A stretch of 64,000 nucleotides of DNA from Megaustenia siamemsis. Lineage: Eukaryota > Mollusca > Gastropoda > Stylommatophora > Ariophantidae. The position numbers and the translations under genes are program-made. Within the stretch, counting starts at the first letter, position 1, and every line of letters starts with the position of its first letter. This document shows positions 35,101 through 48,500 of this stretch, one piece after another. The stretch is taken from contig JAVIAB010000041.1 of NCBI GenBank assembly GCA_032433765.1, positions 73,802,232 to 73,866,231 of the forward strand, read 5' to 3'. The notes under the pieces were generated by a model. That model was not told the DNA's origin and did no database searches. It saw only the letters and a list, made by a program, of their open reading frames with translations.

Positions 35101-38100
35101 ATTGTCCATTATTAGGCAAGATGGTCGATCTAGTGATGGGAGAACAGAATTTTCAATCCAATGTCTAAATATGTGACCATTCATCTCAGAGTGATAATCC
35201 CGATTGTCTATGGATTTTGAAAGAAAAATGAGCTCTGCATTCAGTATCAGTCCATGTTGTCGACTACCTGCATGCGCAATTATCAAGCGCTGTCCTTTGC
35301 TGCTAGGTATTAATCTCTTAATCTTTCCATCTGATGACTGCCATTCCCTTTGGTTAGTGTGGTGAACATTGATCCATGTTTCATCCAAGTACACAATATC
35401 ATAACCTTGCTTGCGCACCTCTTTTACTTCACGTAAGTACTTGCTTCTCATGACTACTATATGTGGCTTCTCACAGATGATGTTTCGTCCATTGGAATAC
35501 TTTCTGAATGTAAAGCCTGCAGCTCTCACATTCCTCCATAATGTAGACTTTGATATTTCAATACTGTTGTTCTTTTTCAGCGATACTTTTAATTTTCTTA
35601 TTGTAACAGTTTCATTCATACCCAACATTTTGCGAATTTCACTTCTAATAAGTTCACTGTCGAAATTATCCAACATTTTTGCTCTTCCTTGTGATTTTGT
35701 ATATTTTGAACATTGACGGTCACGTGCTTGAATCCAGCGATTAAATGACCGTTTAGATAAATCCAAAATGTGCCTTGTCCTATTCTCAGGGTTTTCTAAA
35801 GAATGAAATAATCTTCCTCGTTTAGCCTCTGCAAAAATAGTCATACATTTTTATTGCGATGTTTTGTAAACTGCAGAATTTCATTTTAAGACTCATGATA
35901 AATGTTATCGTTCCACGTCTCTACCTATGAATGAACGGAAATGGAACACACAATTTCTCGTGTTTTTTACAAGTGTCAAATTGTGTCAAAAAACCACGGC
36001 AAAAGCGTGCAAACACGTCAATTTTACCGTGTATGGATTTTACTCGCTATTTTTAACTTAAAATACTGTAAACATTAAGTTTTGACTACATCAATGGGTC
36101 GTTATAAATTTATATAAATCAAATAAGCAACAATAATAACCAAATGTTTTTTTTAATGAAATTAATTCCCTGTTGGGTTCTAATCATTATAACTTTACAT
36201 GCAAATTTTGAACAACTTACAACAAGCGGTTAAAAAGCTATCGATTTTAAAAGTTGGGCACGAGTTATGAAACAAGCTATAGCTCTCTTTTTGCTTTGAC
36301 CTCTTTCAGAAAGTTTTCATTACTCTTCTTAGCTGTCCATGCTAATCTCAACATTCTTCTGTAAAACCACATTTCTACAGCCTCCAGTGAATTTCTTGTC
36401 TGTTGCTCTAGTGTCCATGATTTTCATCCATAGGGTAAGACTGGTTCTACTATCATTTAAGAACCTTTTTTTCTTGTTTCTATTGCCAAAAATGGATTGT
36501 ACAGTATCTTTCTCATTTTTTGGAAAGCTGCTTTTGCCTGAGCCATTCTGTATCTCACCTCTGTTGTACATCTACTATCTGAGATTAAAATTGTTCCCAG
36601 ATATTTAAATTTATTTACCTGTTTTAATATTGTTGACAGAGACAAATGGCAAGATTTGATAAACAAATTTTTACAAGGATTTAAAACTGTTAGAATACAA
36701 ATTTAGATAAGAGAAAGAGTATCTGGATCTATGCTCTATGGGCTGGCTATGGCTCAAAAGGTCAATAGATAGAATGTTGTTGTATTTGTCTTTATTGTGC
36801 AATGCGGTGATGACTTTTTCTTTGTTGCTACCATTAATTCTGTCTTTTTGCTATGAAGTTTGTCCTTTTTTTTTGCTTTTCCTTCACTATAATGCTAACA
36901 TTATTCAGTATAAAAGCTTATTATTGTGGGTACCCATTTATAAATCATTGCATTTTCTGTCATATGTGTTTGTACCTTCCAGCATTGAGAGATTGATAGG
37001 CTATAGCTATCAACATTATCTTCACTTTAACTTGCTTGATACTTCTTGCCAATAAGGTGACTTTACAAACATGTCATCAGTGATTGTTTATGCTTTTGTT
37101 AGATAGCATTAAGGTCTCTCTTCACATTGTTGTCAGTTGTTATGATAAATGAATAGGGGCTTTTCTGTTTATTTATTTGCTATGTCAATGTTTACAGGTC
37201 AATGCAATAATGACACTTTGTTGGCGAATGGGTTTGTGAAAAACCTGACCTCACCAAACTATCCCAACAATTATCCAAGGTAAGAGCTTTACATTATCAC
37301 TACTGCTGTGTTAAACTACTGCTGTGTTAAACTACTGTTGTGTTAAACTACTGCTGTGTTAAACTACTGTTGTGTTAAACTACTGCTGTGTTAAACTACT
37401 GCTGTGTTAAACTACTGCTGTGTTAAACTACTGCTGTGTTAAACTACTGCTGTGTTAAACTACTGCTGTGTTAAACTACTGCTGTGTTAAACTACTGCTG
37501 TGTTAAACTACTGTTGTGTTAAACTACTGCTGTGTTAAACTACTGTTGTGTTAAACTACTGCTGTGTTAAACTACTGTTGTGTTAAACTACTGCTGTGTT
37601 AAACTACTGTTGTGTTAAACTACTGCTGTGTTAAACTACTGCTGTGTTAAACTACTGCTGTGTTAAACTACTGCTGTGTTAAACTACTGTTGTGTTAAAC
37701 TACTGCTGTGTTAAACTACTGCTGTGTTAAACTACTGCTGTGTTAAACTATTGCTGTGTTAAACTACTGCTGTGTTAAACTACTGCTGTGTTAAACTACT
37801 GCTGTGTTAAACTACTGCTGTGTTAAACTACTGCTGTGTCAAACACACACATGTTTAATGCTGTGACTAATTTTTAAGCCTATCCACATTTTTATTATCT
37901 AAACCATAAGCTCTGAAAGTTGAACACAACAACAGATATAATTTGTCATAATTTAGAACACTCATCTACAAAAACAGAAAATAAAGAATGAAATAATGTG
38001 AAATTTGGACACCTTGATGAGCTCCCTCCAACATGCGGTGGTTGAAAAGCTTTCCATGCAAGCATAGAGCTGTGTATTATGTTGAAGCAGCTGAAGAAAT

Positions 38101-41100
38101 ATACAAGAAACATCGGTCAAAGCTTTTGGACCAGAAGAAGAAATTTTAAACTTATCAAAAGAAAAACTCATGGCTAATTATTCAACATAACAGTGTAACA
38201 TAATTTTCACTTATGGTGGTGTTTATAGTGAAATCTGGTTTATATCATATACAGGTACAATAAATGCAATATGTTATAATATGAATTTACACACACAATG
38301 TACATACTATTTTTCAAAATGTAAAACTAGTTCAGAATGTCAGGTTTTGAATTGCTAGTAGCTATCTTAGCTAGGTTGTTTTTTCTTTACAGCAATTTGG
38401 ACTGCATATGGCATATCAAAACATCTCAATCCTCAAGTGTGATTGTCTTGAGCTTGTTGTATTTCAACTTTGAGAACACCACATCACTGTTGCCATTTGC
38501 TGACTATGTGGCTATTTATGATGGTACTGTAAATGTGTATTACAATTTTTAGATTTTATTTTACTTAGCAAAATTTATATTTTTATATTTCTATCTATTG
38601 ACCTTTCGAGCCGTAACCAGCCCATAGGGCGTAGACCAAGATACACCTTCTCCTATATGAATTTTTGTTCTAGCAGTTTTCTTTTAAAGATATTTTATCA
38701 AATCTCGCCATCTGTCTCTGTTCTGTGCAAGCAGTTCTATCTCATTGAGGGAGCCGATTCCTGCTGCTCTTGCCTCTCTCATCAATGTTCTTTTCAGTGT
38801 CTCCCTGGGTCTTCCTCTTTTTCTTTTACCTGTTGTTTCCCATATGAGGGCTTGCTTTGCTATTCGATTATTATCTCTTCTCATCACATGTCCAACGTAT
38901 GACCATCGTCTTTTCTTTATTACTGAAGATATTAGTGGTTGATTGGCGATTTCTCTAATTTCCTCGTTTGTTTTGAATTCGTTCCATTCTATACCAAGTA
39001 TTTTCCTTAGACATTTATTTTCGAATGCGTTCAACTTTGTTTCTATATCTCTTGTTGTTTTCCAGCTTTCACACGCATACGTAAGGGTTGATAGTACATT
39101 TGATTTGAATAGCCTAAGTTTTGTGTTTGTGCTAATGAGTTTTGATTTCCACAACTTTTCAAGGCTTCTGAAAGACATTGCTGCTTTAGCCAGTCTGATT
39201 CTAATTTCTTTGCTCGTATCCCCTTCTCGATCAATGTGACTTCCAAGATAGATAAAGTGATCGATCTCTTCTACTGGTTTGTTTTCCATGTATATTTTGT
39301 CATCTGTTGGAATTAAACTTTTCATGACTTTAGTCTTTTCATGATTGACCTCAAGCCCAATTTTGCTGGCTATTGATGATAGTTCATTTGTGTTTTCCTG
39401 CATCGTTTTTATCTGACTGCTGATGAGAACTATGTCATCAGCAAAGTCGAGGTCCTCCAAATGGTCTCCTTGTATCCATTCGATGCCTGTATTACCAGTG
39501 CAGCATTTCTTCATTATGAAGTCCATAACAATTCCAAATAACAAGGGCGATAAAATACATCCTTGTTTAACCCCAGTTTCTATTGGAAACATTCGCTCAG
39601 TCCTTCCTCTGTTCGAACTGCACATGTGTAACCATCATACATGTCTTTGATAATATTTATGATTTTTGATGGTAAACCATATTGCTTCAGAATTTTCCAC
39701 AAAGAATCTCTATGAATACTATCAAATGCTTTTTGAAGTCGATGAAGTTAAGTACAAAAGGTTTTTGCTTTTCAATGTGTTCCTCCAATATAAGTCGTAG
39801 AGTGAAAATGTGGTCAAGACAGCTTCTCCTTTTCTAAACCCAGCCTGTTCTTCACGCATTACTGTATCTATTGAATCCTTTATTCTATTTAGGATGATTT
39901 TACAGAATAACTTTGAGGCAACTGACAAAAGTGTCACGCCTCTCCAGTTGTTACAATCTCTAAGATTGCCCTTTTTTGGGATCTTAACAATGATTCCTTT
40001 TTTCCATTTATGAGGCGTCTTCTCTGTTTTCCAAATGATGTTGAACATTTTTTGGAGATGTATTAAATTATGGCTATCAATTGTCTTGAGGATCTCAGCT
40101 GTTAACTTATCCTCTCCAGCAGCCTTGTTATTGGTCATTAGCTTTAAGGTGGTTTCTATTTCACTCAAGGTGAAGTCATCTAAATTTACATCTAATTCTG
40201 CTGCTGGTGTTTCAGCTTCAAAATCTATTAAACTGTGAGGTAGTGGACGGTTAAGAATTTCTTTGAAGTGTTCCGCCCAACGGGCTTTTATGTCTGCGCT
40301 TGTTGTTAGCATTAATCCAGATTTGTCTAGAATTGGTGTTCCACTGGATGTATAGGTGTTTGTCAGCATCTTTTGTACAGTATAGAGAGTTCTGCTGTCT
40401 CCTGTAATTGCAGCTGTCTCTGCTTTCTCTGCCAAGTTGTCTATATAAGCTCTTGTATCTCTTCTTGCCGAACTTTTCACTTTGTTGTCTAATTCTTTAT
40501 ATGTTGCTTTTGCCAGAGCCTTTCCAAGATCTGTCTTTACATTAGTCATGGCTCTCTTTGCTTCTCTTCTTTCTTTGATGTATTTCCATGTGGTGTCTGA
40601 GATCCAAGCTCGTTTTTCCATTTTCTTCAGTCCGGCACTTGCTTCTGCTGCTGTCATTAGTACTTTGCTCTGTGAGTCCCACATTTCATTGATATCTAAG
40701 TCTATTTCACCGAGTGCTGAATAACAATTACTTAGCTCTATGTTAAACTTTTTCTTTATGGCTTCATCTTTCAGTTTATGACTATCAATTTTATGTGTAA
40801 TTGACCTCTTCTGTTGGTTTCTAAATTTTAATCTTATTTTCCCAATGCACAAGTTGTGGTCACTATTAACATCAGCACCTCTGTAAGCTCTTACATCTAT
40901 TAATGATGATCTGAATTGTTGTTTAATACATAGGTGGTCAATTTGATTTGAGGTTCTATCATCAGGAGATATCCATGTTGTTTTGTGAATATTTTTGTGT
41001 GGAAATAATGTCCCACCTATAACTAAATTTTCTATTAACATAATTCTATTAATCTTTCTCCATTCTGACTTGTTGTATTACAGCCTTCTCTCCCCATCAC

Positions 41101-44100
41101 ATGTTCCACTCCTGCGTTATCTTGTCTACTTTGGCGTTGAAGTCTCCCATTACAATTAAAGATCGTGTTTTGGTATTTTGTTTATAAGTTGTTGCAGTTG
41201 GTTATAAAAATCGTCCTTAACTTCATCATCAGCTTCGTTAGTAGGCGCATAACATTGATTAATTTATATTTACAGCATTCAAATAGTTTCCCCTCTAAGG
41301 TACTGGAAGTGTGCCATATTTTTCTAAATTTAACTCTGTACACTGGAGCTAGTCTTGTAGGATGTCTTTTGCTGTCATGTCTGCTAGAGCAATGTGGTAC
41401 AGACTATTCTATTCTATTCTATTCTATTCTATTCTATTCTATTCTATTCATTCTATTCTATTCTATTCTATTCTATTCTATTCTATTTGTGGAACCTATT
41501 TCATTGCAGTCAGGAATTACCTATATTTGCTCCACCACTTCTCACAGCATTTCCCATAATGCATTGGTAAATTCCATTGACAAGGTCTCTCTGTGCATGA
41601 CCTACTCTACTGCACATGCAACAATTGGAAACCTACTTAGTTGCCTCCAATGTCATGCATGGCAGGTAACAGTGACTATAGTCTTTTCTCCACTCACTGT
41701 GGGAACCACAGTAGCTGTACAGTGGCAAAGACTGGTGGTACCTATTTTAAGTTTGAAGTACAGGTGGTATTTCATTCTTTTGTCCCAATGCAGAGTAGTA
41801 CAATGACTTGATCATTCCTAAACTGTTGGTAATATCTATCCTGCACATTTTATTTCCACTTGTGCATGGTATTGCCCTTTGATGATCAATTTGATTTTAT
41901 AACTAATCAGATGGTAAATTGTGGTACTTTCACTCTTTCTTGCCCTTTGTGTCTGCATGGCTAATTCTTGTATATTTGAATGTGTTGGTATCCACAACTA
42001 CTCTCTTGAAATCACAGCTGCACTTTGGTTACCTTCAGCTCATTTAACAACAAAAACCAGTTCCTTCTGCTGAGTGATCAGTTCTGCTGTGGTTTTCAGG
42101 ACTTCATTTTTTACCTACAAATTACTTGACAATTCCTATGTTGCTGTTGACTGAGTGAGCTCTCTTTGAATTTTGAGTCTGTGAATCCCTCCTCCTCCTT
42201 TTTCTTGAAATATTTGTGTAAAATTAACATTTGTGTACACATAAAACTATGATTCTCAGGGTTAACTGTCAGGTATGCAATTTTTCTGCAATACTTTTTT
42301 CTCTCTCTAGGCCTGTGTCCTTTTCTCTTTATCCATTTGATTTCTTTAAGTTTTGGTATTGTACACTGCCAGGGAGGAGTGTTGCTGATTGGGTGCATGA
42401 GTTTTATTTTTGTCCAAGATAATACTGGGTCAACAGTTACAGGAGCAGTTGAGACAGAGAAACATAAAAACTTATAAAAGTAGAAGATGCCAGCAGCTTG
42501 AAAATGATTTATGACTTCCTAATTTGATCTCAGACCAGGTTCAGGGTTGTCACACTTCATAATAAAAATAGCAATGAATATCATTCCTGTGAATTGTAAA
42601 GTTTATAACAATTTCATCCACAGCTGCGTGCTGACATAAATTGTTAAAATTCAACCATACCTTAGGTATACATAAAAAAAAAAACAGAGAAAGTTAATTT
42701 ATTAGTAAAATACTTCAATGAGACAAAATACAATATTTTTAGACATTGTAATATTATCTATTGACCTTTCGAGCCGTAACCGGCCCATAGGGCGTAGACC
42801 AAGATACACCTTCTCCTATATGAATTTTTGTTCTAGCAGTTTTCTTTTAAAGATATTTTATCAAATCTCGCCATCTGTCTCTGTTCTGTGCAAGCAGTTC
42901 TATCTCATTGAGGGAGCCGATTCCTGCTGCTCTTGCCTCTCTCATCAATGTTCTTCTCAGTGTCTCCCTGGGTCTTCCTCTTTTTCTTTTACCTGTTGTT
43001 TCCCATATGAGGGCTTGCTTTGCTATTCGATTATTATCTCTTCTCATCACATGTCCAACGTATGACCATCGTCTTTTCTTTATTACTGAAGATATTAGTG
43101 GTTGATTGGCGATTTCTCTAATTTCCTCGTTTGTTTTGAATTCGTTCCATTCTATACCAAGTATTTTCCTTAGACATTTATTTTCGAATGCGTTCAACTT
43201 TGTTTCTATATCTCTTGTTGTTTTCCAGCTTTCACACGCATATGTAAGGGTTGATAGTACATTTGATTTGATAGCCTAAGTTTTGTGTTTGTGCTAATGA
43301 GTTTTGATTTCCACAACTTTTCAAGGCTTCTGAAAGACATTGCTGCTTTAGCCAGTCTGATTCTAATTTCTTTGCTCGTATCCCCTTCTCGATCAATGTG
43401 ACTTCCAAGATAGATGAAGTGATCGATCTCTTCTACTGGTTTGTTTTCCATGTATATTTTGTCACTTGTTGGAATTAAACTTTTCATGACTTTAGTCTTT
43501 TCATGATTGACCTCAAGCCCAATTTTGCTGGCTATTGATGATAGTTCATTTGTGTTTTCCTGCATCGTTTTTATCTGATTGCTGATGAGAACTATGTCAT
43601 CAGCAAAGTCCAGGTCCTCCAAATGGTCTCCTTGTATCCATTCGATGCCTTTATTACCAGTGCAGCATTTCTTCATTATGAAGTCCATAAAATTCCAAAT
43701 AACAAGGGCGATAAAATACATCCTTGTTTAACCCCAGTTTCTATTGGGAAACATTCGCTCAGTCCTTCCTCTGTTCGAACTGCACATGTGTAACCATCAT
43801 ACATGTCTTTGATAATATTTATGATTTTTGATGGTAAGCCATATTGCTTCAGAATTTTCCACAAAGAATCTCTATGAATACTATCAAATGCTTTTTTGAA
43901 GTCGATGAAGTTAAGTACAAAAGGTTTTTGCTTTTCAATGTGTTCCTCCAATATAAGTCGTAGAGTGAAAATGTGGTCAAGACAGCTTCTCCTTTTCTAA
44001 ACCCAGCCTGTTCTTCACGCATTACTGTAATATTATAGGTTATAGAAAATTATGGACTTTGTCCCTCCTTCGGAAATCCTTGAAACGAAGTCGAGAGGGG

Positions 44101-45493
44101 GATAGTGCGACTGGGTAAAGCACTATCTCCATATCCTGTGCCCAGGCAGAGTAGGCAAAGTGAAATGAGGAAGAAATTAAACAGAGATGGTCTCTACAAG
44201 GTGTTAGAAGGCATAGGCTGCCCTCCTAAATTACTTAGGCTGATAATTTCCTTCCATGAAGACATGAATGGCAAAGTCCATTTTGATGGGAGTCCATCAG
44301 AGAATTTCAAAGTCAACAAAGGAGTGAAACAGGGATGTGTCCTCGCCCCCACCCTTTTTGGTATATTTTTTGCTGCCCTCCTAAATTACGCCTTCGAAAA
44401 CAGCTCAGGAGATATTTACATTCGCACTAGACCAGATGGCTCACTGTTCAACCTAGCACGACTAAGAGCAAAAACCAAAACAAATGTTGCCCTACTTAAA
44501 GAATTTTTATTTGCTGACGATGCAGCCCTAGTCGCTCATAGTGAGGCCACCCTACAGTCGCTGATCAACAACCTGGATAAAGCATGCGACCTTTTTTCAC
44601 TGTCAATTAATGTTCATAAGACAGTAATACTAAATCAAGGTGACTTCAAACCTCTATCTATTACTCTAAAAGACTGCCCACTAGAATCAGTACAGAAATT
44701 TACATTTCTTGGATCCACAGTTACGCAAACCATCTCTCTTGATGAAGAAATAAACTGTCGAATTGGTAAGGCAGCTACGACCTTCGGCAAACTCACAAAA
44801 AGGGCATGGAACAACACGAAACTAACTCAAAAGACTAAACTCCTAATATCAAACATGTGTGCTTAGCACACTACTATATGGATTCGAAACCTGGACAACA
44901 TACTCAAACCAGGAAAAAGACTAAATGTCTTCCACATGCGATGTCTCCGCAAAATAATGCACATCAAATGGCAAGACAAAATAACCAACTTAACTGTCCT
45001 GCAACGTGCTAAGACCCTAACAATCATGTCGATGCTCAGAAGTCAAAGGCTAAGATGGCTGGGGCATGTCCAACGGATGGAAGAAAAACGCATTCCTAGG
45101 CAAATACTATATGGTGAGCTAAAACACGGAAAAAGACAAATCGGCAGACCTAAACTACGATATAGAGATATCTGCAAATCATCTCTGAAAGACTTCTCCA
45201 TCTGTGAAAACGACTGGCAACATCTGGCAAGTGATCGCACATCATGGAGAGCACGTATAAGGAACGGTATAACAACATTTGAGACTGTGCTAAGACAGGA
45301 CTTAGAAGAGAAGAGACTCATGAAAAAGGATGGTAAACCCTGTGGACCAGCGAGCCTGACCTGTTCATTATGTGACCGCGTGTGTTTGTCAAACATTGGT
45401 AGAATTAGCCACGAGAGAAGCTGATCGGCAAAAACATATACCTCAAAAAAATACGCAATAACCTCCACTAGACCGTCTGACAAGACGAAAAGG

Positions 45494-45568
<75 letters not shown>

Positions 45569-48500
45569 TAACTTTTGAAAATACATATTTCTGACATTCA
45601 AGATACTGTTAATAGGTGTTGGTCAGTGACAACTTGTTGCTTACTTCTGGTAATAGAAACACTGAACAAGAACTGATCAAGATTTAATTTAACCTTCCAG
45701 AGGTATCCCTGATTATAGACTATCTAGTCTAATTGAGAAGATGTCAAGAACAATGGCACAAATTCTGCTTAAACTTACAGTGCTGATGTGTGATGTAATC
45801 AACATAAAGTCACAGACAGCACTGCTTGTTGTAAAGAAGGTCACAGTTCAAATTCTTTCCATGTTTGGACATTTTGAGAAGAAAAGGAAAGGATGTGATA
45901 GAAGAATTATTTTTTTTTTAATAATTGGGGAGGTTTTTTTGTATTGTTGGTGCAATCAATTCTATTTTTCTCTCCTTTGGTGAAAGACAGATAAATCAGT
46001 GAACTGCCTGCATAAATTGCAGCCTGCCTATTTTAAAATTATACATACAGTTATTTCATTCTGAAATGTTAATGTGGTAAAAGGAAAGTTCATTTCTCAT
46101 CATCATTATCATCAATGAATGCCATCTTTGTATCAAAGGTTGGCTACCATGGAGCATGTCTCTGCTCTGTCTCTTGCTTTGATAGTACAGGTTTTCATAG
46201 GCTGATTTGTCCATCTTGTGATGTTACTCATCCATTTTAGTCCTGGTCTGCTTCTGCCCCTTTTATCTTGTATTTTCCTTCCAAGATTACTTTTAGTAGG
46301 TTGCTGTGTCTTTTAACATGTCCCAAAAATCACATTTGTCTTGTTTGAATTGTGTTTAGTAGTTCTATTTTCATTTTTAGTTGTTGTAGAAATCCATCAT
46401 TTGTTTTCTTTTCTTTACATCTATTTCTTCACATCTTCTATAAATCCAAATCATTGTCTAGAACTGTAAATGCATTTACAAACAGAATAAGGAGTTCAAA
46501 AAGCAATAATTATTTCACTCTTGCTATCTTTAGGTGACAGCACAAACTCTACCAGACTAGGTTTATTATATGGCAAAGTTCTAAATGCAACATACACCAG
46601 TACTGGCACCTCAATGACTATTGTGTTTCATTCTGATTCAAGCCAGAACTATGGTGGTTTCATATTTGAGTATATGTCTCAAAACATATCAGGTAATATT
46701 ATTGATAGCCACAAAATGCTTTTTTTTATTTATAAGATGGTCAGGAATTTCAAGTGGTCTACTTTGAAAATGAAATGCAATGTAATCTTAGTGATTTAAG
46801 TTGTTGTTGGTATAATACAAGCTTCACTGGCTTCAGATTATTATTATCTCTCACTGACAGTATATGACCAGAATTATCTCTCATTGACAGTATATGACTA
46901 GAATTATCTCTCACTGACAGTATATGACTAGAATTATCTCTCATTGACAGTATATGACCAGAATTATCTCTCACTGACAGTATATGACCAGAATTATCTC
47001 TCACTGACAGTATATGACCAGAATTATCTCTCACTGACAGTATATGACCAGAATTATCTCTCATTGACAGTATATGACCAGAATTATCTCTCATTGACAG
47101 TATATGACCAGAATTATCTCTCACTGACAGTATATGACCAGAATTATCTCTCACTGACAGTATATGACCAGAATTATCTCTCATTGACAGTATATGACCA
47201 GAATTATTTCTCCATACAAAATGACCTAAAATTTCATACTGTTCATAGAGTATGAGTATCTTGATCTGCCCATGTCTGCTGAATTTGTTTAAGCTGTGAG
47301 TTCTAGCTCATATTTATTAGATAACTCCCTACATTCTGTTTAACTGGCTTGTTTCAGGATTACCTTTATATTTTTGGTGCTCTGCGATTGGTTGACTGTT
47401 GAAGGCTCCCATTTGCTTTTGTAAGTTAGTCTGCTTTCTCATTTCCAGCGATGCCACAGTGTGCTGGTATCCTCAGGACTGGTTCTGTCATTTGTGACAG
47501 CAAACATATATTATTCTTTATCTCTTCAATGCATCTGTCCTGTTTTGGACTTGACATTGCTTGTATGACTGACTTTGCATCAGTGAGGGTGACACTTTTT
47601 TGGACTTGGAACCTCTTGTGTGTTGAGGGTTTCTATGACTGTGTGGAGTGTCAGTGCTTCTGCTCTCAAATGTGTGCACCTTTCTATGACTCGAAAGAGT
47701 GTTTAGTGTTTCCACTTGGGTAGGTTATATAGATGCCACTGCCTCTTGAGGCTTCAGTTGCAGATCTATCTGTGAAAACTTGTGTACATGTATCTCTGGG
47801 ATATTTTTCCTGGAGAATGATGGGTAATATGGCTCTCATTTTGGTTTTGGGTTGCTTGTTTTTGGAGAATATCCCTGGAATGTCCAGGATTATTTTCATT
47901 TTGTTTTTACAGTTGGACCATGGTTCGGGTGGAAGGGTTTCACACTGATAAAATAGGTAAACAACAGAGATAATATTGTTTGATTACAATAATGGTTATC
48001 AGTAAGCTATATAAACTGACATTTATACCTTAAATATAAAGACAAATTATCAACAATAATAAATTACCGATTTCAACTTTTACTCTGTACTGACATTTAA
48101 AGTATCTCTACACTTTGTTGTAAGTTTTTATTTAAATAAATGAATAGGGGCTATACTTTTATGTTGTTTGTCATGTCAGTATTCACAGGTCAATGCAATA
48201 ATGGCACTTTGTTGGCTAATGGGTTGTGAAAAACCTGACCTCACCAAACTATCCCAATAATTATCCAAGGTAAGAGCTTTACATTATCACTACTGCTATG
48301 TTAAACACACAAATGCTTACATCTGTAGCTAATATTTAACCTTATCAACATTTTTATTAACTAGCACATAAGCTCTGAGAGTTGAACACAACAACAGATA
48401 GACTACTGCTGTGTTACACAAATGCTTACATCTGTAGTTAATATTTAACCTTATCAACATTTTTATTAACTAGCACATAAGCTCTGAGAGTTGAAAACTA

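Larger units (their letters stand above)
33915..36625 (-). mobile_element. LINE (family X) fragment split by a Tc1/mariner insertion
   Basis: Minus strand, right part (36282-36625): VNKFKYLGTILISDSRCTTE, RMAQAKAAFQKMRKILYNP, then WFYRRMLRLAWTAKKSNENF-like sequence. Left part (33915-34169): FGHVMRREQLEYIEKIGKIE and the LINE 3' end with an ATGATG-type tail. The two parts are contiguous in LINE logic and are separated only by the transposon at 34172-36279. The paralogous fragment at 62085-62286 shows the uninterrupted arrangement. Confidence 0.75.

Noticed and set aside
47451..47948. + strand ORFs of 71-90 codons between CUB1 and CUB2
   Set aside because: Antisense to the RNase H remnant of a LINE and without splice signals that fit the CUB gene.
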